Origin: Methanomassiliicoccaceae archaeon
GTDB lineage: Archaea; Thermoplasmatota; Thermoplasmata; Methanomassiliicoccales; Methanomethylophilaceae
Assembly (NCBI GenBank): GCA_009776695.1
Contig: WRNI01000077.1
Location: 1 to 5,370 of the forward strand
Reading direction: 5' to 3'
Length of the DNA: 5,370 nt
Shown here: positions 1-4,461 of the stretch, in pieces
Layout of the letters: the number at the start of each line of letters is the position of its first letter
Numbering within the stretch: the first letter of the stretch is position 1
Notes under the pieces: generated by a model
Told to the model about the DNA's origin: nothing
The model's database searches: none
Seen by the model: the letters and a program-made list of their open reading frames with translations, nothing else
Position numbers and translations under genes: made by a program

Positions 1-246
1 ACCGCCCATCCCCGCCGATATGCCGTCCATGGTCCAAAAGACGGCGTATATCTCAAAGAACAGCATCGCGACGCATGATAAAAGTATTATCAGACCGACG
101 ACCCTGACCGCGGTGGTCAGCGTAGCGTTCTTTTCCCGCGGTCCTTCCGCCGGTCCGCGGACAGCGGTGACAGGTCTGCCGCAGTCCACGCAGTATGAGT
201 GGCCCGCCTCGCGGCTGCGCTCACAGTATTCGCACGCATCATCCAT
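1..246 (-). CDS. Zinc-ribbon membrane-anchored protein, N-terminal part (runs off left edge)
   Basis: The first 82 residues are visible; the frame is open to the window edge, so the C-terminus is missing. Residues 5-8 (CEYC) and 19-22 (CVDC) form two CxxC pairs separated by 10 residues, which is the pattern of a small zinc ribbon at the extreme N-terminus. A polar linker rich in Pro, Gly, Arg and Glu follows (about 24-42), then a hydrophobic segment at about 46-71 that is a convincing transmembrane helix. With positive residues just before the helix, the zinc ribbon is predicted to be cytoplasmic. The ATG overlaps the stop of the upstream gene by 8 nt and is preceded by GGTGAT (256-251), a good archaeal SD, so translation is probably coupled. 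No specific family is recognised. Archaeal zinc-ribbon membrane proteins are varied and mostly uncharacterised, and the ribbon may bind a protein partner rather than nucleic acid. Confidence 0.75.
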   Translation of the reverse strand, partial: MDDACEYCERSREAGHSYCVDCGRPVTAVRGPAEGPREKNATLTTAVRVVGLIILLSCVAMLFFEIYAVFWTMDGISAGMGG

Positions 247-859
247 TGATATCACCGAGCACAGAGATGATACCCTCGACGCGTTCCGCCTCGACGACGG
301 CAAGCATGCGCTTCGAATCCTTCGACAGCATCCTTATACGGTTGGCCATGTACTTCTCCCGCAGGCGCGTAAGTTCGCGGAATCCTTTGGTATCGTTGAC
401 GAACGCATCCCATGATATAACGAATGCTTCGGGCGACGACATGTCGAATTTTTTTTTCATGGCCTTCCTGGCAAGTCTCCCCTCTCTTAGCAATTCGAGC
501 GTTCCTATCATATCGCAATATACGTTCGAGTACGGTTCTTCATCGATATCAAGAGGCATCACCTTCGCCGAGATCTCACCGCACGCGTCCACCAGCGCCG
601 AGAACGCGGGCGCCGGCACGTCAGTTTCGCCGAATATGCCCAGACGGTGAAGGTAGACGATATCAATGTCCTCAAGCTCATGTTCGTCCTTCAGTTCATC
701 CCTGAGACCGACGGCGATTATGTCCTCTTTGCCAAGCGATACTGCGAACGTATCGTATGTTCCGTTCACGGCCTCTTTTACTTTACCGGATTCGGACACC
801 AGCCCCTTCACCACAGGCAGTATATCGACGGCGCATCCGTTCACGTCAATGCTGATCAT
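239..859 (-). CDS. Uncharacterised protein, possible degenerate TraB/PrgY-like domain
   Basis: This gene encodes 206 residues with no transmembrane helix or signal peptide visible, so it is predicted to be cytosolic. The ATG at 859 is chosen because GGAG (871-868) lies 8 nt upstream; a TTG six codons earlier would give 212 residues but has no better support. The family is not firmly recognised. The C-terminal part resembles the end of TraB/PrgY proteins: a basic helix at 160-178 containing REKYMANRIRML parallels the 'R..YMA.RL..L' helix, and 185-201 (MLAVVEAERVEGIISVL) parallels the 'vVaVVGAGHVpGI' strand and turn. The conserved GxGH is replaced by EAER, and no N-terminal GTxH motif is seen, so any TraB metal-dependent activity is probably lost. 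The gene overlaps the regulator stop by 14 nt and the next gene start by 8 nt, which argues for co-expression and possibly joint function. The family link is inference at low to moderate confidence; that it is a real gene is well supported by packing and SD motifs. Confidence 0.75.
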   Translation of the reverse strand: MISIDVNGCAVDILPVVKGLVSESGKVKEAVNGTYDTFAVSLGKEDIIAVGLRDELKDEHELEDIDIVYLHRLGIFGETDVPAPAFSALVDACGEISAKVMPLDIDEEPYSNVYCDMIGTLELLREGRLARKAMKKKFDMSSPEAFVISWDAFVNDTKGFRELTRLREKYMANRIRMLSKDSKRMLAVVEAERVEGIISVLGDING

Positions 860-1937
860 CGTGGCCGCTCCGTTCAAGTACGAGGTCCTTCAGTTCGGAT
901 TGGTCGTCCATCTTCTGTATCTCATCCTTTGTGACGATGGCCGTGGACTGTATGCTGTCAAGCGTGCCTTTGCGGTCAACGATGATGACGGACCGCTGCC
1001 CCGATATCTTTGATATGTTGGACACTATGGACGCCTTATGCTGCAGACGGTCATCCTCGTTCCCGAGGCCGGTGAGTATCACCATCTTCTCGCTTCTCGT
1101 GAGCGCCTCGAACGGGCTGCGGGCGGTCGGTGTGACCGAACAGCCGATGTCCAGTAAAATGTTGAATATCTGGATGTCCGTTCTTTTATCGCCGGTTATC
1201 TCGTACTCTTTGCTCTTGTCCTCGTTCTTGTATCCGAACGGGTCCATCGCCTCGATTATCGGAACGTTAAGGAATTCTTCCAGCCGTATCGCGGCGTCTA
1301 TCATGGCGCTCATTCCCGTCTCGTACATCTGTATCGTCCTTCTCGATACGCCGGCCGTTTCCGCCAGTGTCCCCAAACTTATGCCCCTCGTCTCCCTCAG
1401 ATGTTTCAGAAGGTCGCTGTCGAGCTTCACATAAAGCCCTCCGGGCGCCGCGAATATGAACGGCGGCACCTCTTCCAGAAGATGCTCCGATAACGTTTCG
1501 TTGGATATTATGGATATGTTGAACCTTGAGTAAACGATGCCCGTCTCCAGCGTGCCGGAGCTTGATCTTTCGCCTATGAGTATCGGGCTGGCGCCCAATG
1601 CTTCGGCAAGTATCTTCATCTCATCGGCATTATCACGTGAAAAGGCGTCTATGTTGCTCAGTACTTTGATTATCAGCAGCGAATCTTTTTTTCGGCCGAC
1701 GATGTCAAAACATACGCTTCTCATGTTCAGAGGGGATGATACGCTGTAACCCGCTCTGGCAAGTATTGCGCGTGTGGCATTTATCAATTCCTCTCTGCCC
1801 ATGACATACAGAGTGTTTATTCTTCTATTTATATCTTTGAACATTGTCCCGTCCGCCGGGACCGTTACGGGCATCCCGGCCGTACCGCGCGACGGTAAGG
1901 CGGCGGCGTGTCCGTGATCAATAAGTTTTCTTTTCAT
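846..1937 (-). CDS. Archaeal HTH-type transcriptional regulator, COG1395-like
   Basis: The 363-residue product matches the plan of the archaeal putative HTH-type regulators (COG1395; HAMAP MF_00584). An N-terminal alpha/beta domain (about 49-152) has the family phrase VCFDIVGRKK followed by LLIIKVLSNIDAF. A conserved bridge follows (FAAPGGLYVKLD, 162-173), then a Cro/C1-type helix-turn-helix (about 175-227) with a likely recognition helix around SRRTIQMYETG (198-208). A second alpha/beta domain (about 252-342) resembles the first. The protein should bind DNA in the cytoplasm; its targets are unknown. Start choice: ATG at 1937 has GGAG (1947-1944) 6 nt upstream and lies about 43 nt from the TATA box. 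ATG at 1952 would add five residues but would leave almost no leader. ATG at 1844 (MFKDINRR) or 1802 (MGREE) would better match the start of family homology but shows no clear SD, so the first 31 or so residues may be an unusual extension. It heads the three-gene cluster and could autoregulate. Confidence 0.85.
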   Translation of the reverse strand: MKRKLIDHGHAAALPSRGTAGMPVTVPADGTMFKDINRRINTLYVMGREELINATRAILARAGYSVSSPLNMRSVCFDIVGRKKDSLLIIKVLSNIDAFSRDNADEMKILAEALGASPILIGERSSSGTLETGIVYSRFNISIISNETLSEHLLEEVPPFIFAAPGGLYVKLDSDLLKHLRETRGISLGTLAETAGVSRRTIQMYETGMSAMIDAAIRLEEFLNVPIIEAMDPFGYKNEDKSKEYEITGDKRTDIQIFNILLDIGCSVTPTARSPFEALTRSEKMVILTGLGNEDDRLQHKASIVSNISKISGQRSVIIVDRKGTLDSIQSTAIVTKDEIQKMDDQSELKDLVLERSGHDDQH

Positions 1938-1975
1938 CAAAAACTCCGTCATTGCTCTTTAACGCAAAATTCAGA

Positions 1976-1984
1976 TATTATAAA
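1976..1984 (-). promoter_or_regulatory. TATA box for the HTH-regulator cluster
   Basis: On the minus strand this reads TTTATAATA, a good archaeal TATA box. Initiation about 25 nt downstream would fall near 1955, giving a leader of roughly 18 nt before the SD-supported ATG at 1937. The box partly overlaps the T-run that ends the cdc48 transcript. The position of the start site is inferred. Confidence 0.55.
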
Positions 1985-2007
1985 AAAAGGACGGGGGCTG
2001 TCCCCCG
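1982..2007 (-). terminator. Hairpin plus T-run terminator downstream of cdc48
   Basis: On the minus strand a perfect 6-bp stem CGGGGG/CCCCCG with a 4-nt loop (2007-1992) is followed after two bases by seven consecutive T residues (1988-1982). It starts 8 nt after the cdc48 stop codon. Archaeal RNA polymerase terminates at oligo-T runs and the hairpin may add efficiency or protect the 3' end. Confidence 0.75.
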
Positions 2008-2014
2008 ATGATAA

Positions 2015-4174
2015 TTATGCGTAGAGTCCCGTATATTTGCCGAGCTCCTCTCTCGCGGACGGGCCGAATTTATCGACCGCGCTGACAAAGTACTTCATTT
2101 TTACTTTGCACGCTTTGATCTCGTCGTCCGTCGGTATCCCGCCTTTTGCGACGAGCCCACGAACGGCGGTCATCACAGCTTCGTTGCATATCGCCGCTAT
2201 GTCGGCGCCGGTGCAGCCGTCCGTCATTTCCGCGAGTTCCTCGATCTTCACGTCATCGTCCAGCGGTTTGTCCTTCGTGTGGATACCGAATATCAACGCT
2301 CTCGACTCCTTGTCGGGAGGGCCGATGAGTATGCTCTTATCAAACCGTCCCGGTCTCAGCAGCGCCGGGTCTATTATGTCCGGACGATTCGTAGCGGCGA
2401 TTATGACAACGCCGTTCAGCGGCTGAAGACCGTCCATTTCCGTTAACATCTGCGATATCACACGTTCAGTGACGTTGCTGTCGCCGCCGGTCCCGCGCGT
2501 GGGCGCTATTGAATCGATCTCGTCCATGAATATGACGCACGGGGCGGCCTGCCTGGCCTTCCTGAATGTTTCGCGAACAGCCTTTTCACTTTCGCCGACC
2601 CATTTGTTAAGGAACTCCGGTCCGTTGACGGCGATGAAGTTAGCCTCGCTTTCCGTCGCGACCGCTTTCGCCAGCATTGTTTTGCCCGTTCCGGGAGGGC
2701 CGTACAGCAATATCCCCTTGGGCGGCTTTGCGCTCATATGCTCGAACACCTTCCCATACTTGAGAGGCCATTCCACGGCTTCCTTCAGTTCCTGTTTCGC
2801 GTCGTTCAGCGCGCCGATGTCCTCCCAGCGGACGCGCGGCTTTTCTATCAGAACCTCACGCATCGTCGACGGCTGCATCTCCCTGAGGGCAACGTTAAAG
2901 TCGTCCTTGTTCACATTTATTTTATTCAGCGTGTCGAACGGTATCTCATCCGTCTCCAGATCGAGATCGGGAAGTATGCGGCGAAGGGCCGCCATCGCCG
3001 CCTCTTTCGTCAGCGCGGACAGATCCGCACCGGCGTAACCGTGCGTCAGATCGGCAAGACGCTCAAGATCGACGTCGTCCGTGAGCGGCATCCCTCTGGT
3101 GTGTATCTGCAGTATCTCAAGACGGCCGTCCCTGTTGGGTATGCTTATCTCTATTTCACGATCAAATCTTCCCGGCCTTCTCAAAGCTTCGTCAAGCGCG
3201 TTCGGGCGGTTCGTTGCGCCTATCACGACAACTTTACCGCGTGCCTCGAGGCCGTCCATTAACGCGAGTAACTGCGCAACTATGCGCCTTTCCTGCTCTC
3301 CGGAAACTTCGTCGCGCTTGGGCGCGATCGAATCGATCTCATCGATGAATATTATGCTCGGGGCGTTCTCCTCGGCGTCCTTGAATATTTCACGCAATCT
3401 TTCCTCGGACTCGCCGTAGAACTTGCTCATTATCGCCGGCCCCCCTATTGAAACGAAGTTGCTGCTTGTTTCACCGGCCACCGCTTTCGCCAGCATTGTT
3501 TTGCCCGTTCCGGGAGGGCCGTGCAGCAGGACGCCCTTCGGCGCCTCCACGCCGAGCCTCTTGAACAGTTCGGGGTGTTTCAGCGGAAGTTCGATCATTT
3601 CTCTTACTTTTTTAACCTCGTCACCCAGACCGCCGATGTCCTCGTACGACACCTTCGGTATGTCGCCGGTTTTACTGCTGGGCTTGTCGCTTATCTTTAC
3701 AACGGTGTTCGGCGTCATTATAACGGCGTCAGCCGCCGGTGTGAACGACGTCACCGCAAGGTCGATCTTGTTGCCCATGATGTTCAGCGAAACAACATCG
3801 CCTTTAGAGAATGCGCGGGCCTCGAATATCTGCCTCAGATAATCTTCCCCGCCCTGAAGCTTTATCTGCTCCGTCGGCGAGAATGTTACCTTCTCGGCGT
3901 TCTTCGCAAGTACTTTCTTAATATCGACGCGCTCGTCGATGCTTGTGCCGGCGTTCCGCCTCGTGAATCCGTCTATTCTTATCGTTCCTCTGTTGGTATC
4001 CTCGAAATCACCCTTCAGGACCTTTGCAACTGTTTTCTTATTACCGTGTATCTGTACTATGTCACCCACTTTAAGATCAAGTATGTCCATTAATGCGGGA
4101 TCAATTCTCGCGATGCCCCTTCCCGCTTCGCCCGGCCTGAGCTCGGCCACTTTCAATGCTTTATCTCTGACCAC
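2015..4174 (-). CDS. cdc48: Cdc48/VAT (p97-like) AAA+ ATPase unfoldase
   Basis: The complete 719-residue protein has the VAT/p97 architecture: a double-psi barrel N-domain (about 7-90), a second N-subdomain (about 95-165), then D1 and D2 AAA+ modules. D1 has Walker A GPPGTGKT 219-226, Walker B IIFIDE with D278/E279, sensor-1 N322 and arginine fingers R333/R336. D2 has Walker A 492-499 (K498), Walker B D551/E552, N596 and R607/R610. Aromatic pore loops occur in both rings (KFYG at 251-254, KWVG at 524-527), the pattern of an active threading unfoldase. The hexamer uses ATP to extract and unfold proteins in the cytosol. The C-terminus ends Leu-Tyr-Ala, fitting the HbYX motif that docks on the 20S proteasome. 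The protein is somewhat shorter than Thermoplasma VAT (about 745) because of a short tail. The start is a GTG with AAGGAGG (4187-4182) 7 nt upstream; two ATGs at 4179 and 4176 are too close to the SD or in another frame. It is transcribed alone, with its own promoter and terminator. Confidence 0.97.
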   Translation of the reverse strand: MVRDKALKVAELRPGEAGRGIARIDPALMDILDLKVGDIVQIHGNKKTVAKVLKGDFEDTNRGTIRIDGFTRRNAGTSIDERVDIKKVLAKNAEKVTFSPTEQIKLQGGEDYLRQIFEARAFSKGDVVSLNIMGNKIDLAVTSFTPAADAVIMTPNTVVKISDKPSSKTGDIPKVSYEDIGGLGDEVKKVREMIELPLKHPELFKRLGVEAPKGVLLHGPPGTGKTMLAKAVAGETSSNFVSIGGPAIMSKFYGESEERLREIFKDAEENAPSIIFIDEIDSIAPKRDEVSGEQERRIVAQLLALMDGLEARGKVVVIGATNRPNALDEALRRPGRFDREIEISIPNRDGRLEILQIHTRGMPLTDDVDLERLADLTHGYAGADLSALTKEAAMAALRRILPDLDLETDEIPFDTLNKINVNKDDFNVALREMQPSTMREVLIEKPRVRWEDIGALNDAKQELKEAVEWPLKYGKVFEHMSAKPPKGILLYGPPGTGKTMLAKAVATESEANFIAVNGPEFLNKWVGESEKAVRETFRKARQAAPCVIFMDEIDSIAPTRGTGGDSNVTERVISQMLTEMDGLQPLNGVVIIAATNRPDIIDPALLRPGRFDKSILIGPPDKESRALIFGIHTKDKPLDDDVKIEELAEMTDGCTGADIAAICNEAVMTAVRGLVAKGGIPTDDEIKACKVKMKYFVSAVDKFGPSAREELGKYTGLYA
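2661..2703. repeat. 43-bp exact direct repeat, copy in D2 Walker A of cdc48
   Basis: This stretch is identical, base for base, to 3480-3522. Both copies encode the Walker A loop and the helix after it (GPPGTGKTMLAKAV), one in D2 and one in D1. Identity covers every synonymous site over about 14 codons, although the flanking codons differ. It is a repeat inside the gene, not a separate element. Confidence 0.9.
3480..3522. repeat. 43-bp exact direct repeat, copy in D1 Walker A of cdc48
   Basis: This is the partner of 2661-2703, 819 bp away and in the same orientation. The bases on either side diverge at once (a His codon precedes the repeat here, a Tyr codon in the D2 copy), so the identical tract has sharp limits. 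Confidence 0.9.
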
Positions 4175-4181
4175 ATCATGC

Positions 4182-4187
4182 CTCCTT
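4182..4187 (-). promoter_or_regulatory. Strong Shine-Dalgarno that fixes the cdc48 GTG start
   Basis: On the minus strand this reads AAGGAG and continues with one more G, a near-ideal match to the archaeal 16S 3' end. The spacing to the GTG at 4174 is 7 nt. The ATGs at 4179 and 4176 lie 2 and 5 nt away and are out of frame with the protein, so the GTG is the start. Confidence 0.8.
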
Positions 4188-4229
4188 CTTTGTTCCTGTT
4201 TTGTTCAAACTTGTATTTGTTATTACTTC

Positions 4230-4238
4230 TATATATAT
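4230..4238 (-). promoter_or_regulatory. TATA box for cdc48
   Basis: The minus strand reads CATATATATAG with a purine-rich ACAGAAAC just upstream that could act as a BRE. Initiation about 25 nt downstream would fall near 4209, giving a leader of about 35 nt that includes the SD. The core is self-complementary, so it could also direct plus-strand transcription into the GC-rich island at 4260 onward. Confidence 0.6.
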
Positions 4239-4347
4239 GTTTCTGTGAAACACGGATTTGGCGGCCCGGCGCCGTTTGACCGCCTGCGCACGATCATCAG
4301 CGGGCATCGTTCTGATGGCACCGGAAGTGTCCGGTGCAAACAGAAAC
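4239..4347. ncRNA. Candidate structured RNA or regulatory element in the divergent intergenic region
   Basis: A GC-rich island lies between AT-rich promoter sequences. Four perfect helices can be read directly: an outer closing helix GTTTCTGT (4239-4246) with ACAGAAAC (4340-4347), hairpin GGCGG/CCGCC (4260-4264 with 4280-4284), hairpin CATCAG/CTGATG (4295-4300 with 4312-4317), and hairpin GCACCGGA/TCCGGTGC (4318-4325 with 4330-4337, loop AGTG). The last two directly abut and could stack. Strand is undecided. A plus-strand transcript from the symmetric TATA at 4230-4238 would start near 4260, at the first hairpin, and would lack the outer helix arm. A minus-strand transcript would need a promoter near 4381-4390. 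It has no tRNA, 5S or box C/D hallmarks. It could instead be protein-binding DNA between two promoters. The helices are seen; RNA status is inference. Confidence 0.35.
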
Positions 4348-4377
4348 TTAAGGTTATGACCGGAACATTTTGTAATT

Positions 4378-4426
4378 CGTACAATTATTTGGTTCATTAA
4401 TGTACATAATAGTACATCAATGTACG
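4378..4426 (+). promoter_or_regulatory. Array of TGTACA-like boxes (candidate TRP boxes) upstream of trpB2
   Basis: Four GTAC-cored hexamers are present: CGTACA (4378-4383), TGTACA (4401-4406, perfect), AGTACA (4411-4416) and TGTACG (4421-4426). The last three repeat at exactly 10 bp, so they face the same side of the helix. TGTACA is the TRP-box consensus bound by the tryptophan-responsive regulator TrpY in Methanothermobacter thermautotrophicus, which also controls trpB2 there. Here the boxes sit directly upstream of the trpB2 TATA-like element. The match and spacing are seen; assignment to a TrpY homologue is inference, since no such gene is in the window. Confidence 0.55.
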
Positions 4427-4431
4427 TAATG

Positions 4432-4439
4432 TTAATATA
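4432..4439 (+). promoter_or_regulatory. TATA-like element for trpB2
   Basis: TTAATATA is the best TATA-like sequence before trpB2. Initiation about 25 nt downstream would fall at about 4460-4462, on the start codon itself, predicting a leaderless mRNA. This agrees with the lack of any SD between 4440 and 4461. A weaker alternative is AATTATTT at 4383-4390, which would give a leader of about 50 nt. Confidence 0.5.
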
Positions 4440-4460
4440 GTGCCTGTAAAATGGCACTAT
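4437..4460 (+). promoter_or_regulatory. Perfect inverted repeat abutting the trpB2 start codon (candidate operator)
   Basis: ATAGTGCC (4437-4444) and GGCACTAT (4453-4460) are exact reverse complements separated by 8 nt. The half-site centres are 16 bp apart. The repeat begins inside the TATA-like element and ends one base before the ATG. If the transcript is leaderless it would be a DNA operator that blocks TBP or polymerase; if a longer leader exists it would form a hairpin occluding the start codon. Confidence 0.6.
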
Positions 4461-4461
4461 T

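Noticed and set aside
931..1434. Plus-strand open frame of 167 codons
   Set aside because: It is antisense to the HTH regulator, with a Ser/Leu-rich translation typical of a shadow frame.
4174..4179. Two ATGs just upstream of the cdc48 GTG
   Set aside because: They are not in frame with the N-domain sequence, and the first is only 2 nt from the SD core.
4260..4347. tRNA or box C/D guide RNA
   Set aside because: There is no T-loop GGTTCRA pattern, acceptor stem or proper C and D box pair; only a C-box-like CTGATGA on the minus strand was seen, without a matching D box.
3423..4400. Plus-strand open frames antisense to cdc48, including those at 3521-4093 and 3939-4400
   Set aside because: They are antisense to a well-conserved AAA+ gene, their translations look like reversed coding sequence, and no promoter or SD supports them.
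4378..4426. CRISPR-like short repeats
   Set aside because: The repeated unit is only 6-8 bp with 4-bp gaps; there is no repeat-spacer structure. A transcription factor box array explains it better.
4451..4453. ATG at 4451 as an alternative trpB2 start
   Set aside because: It is 11 nt upstream of the ATG at 4462 and therefore in a different frame from the conserved TrpB2 sequence.
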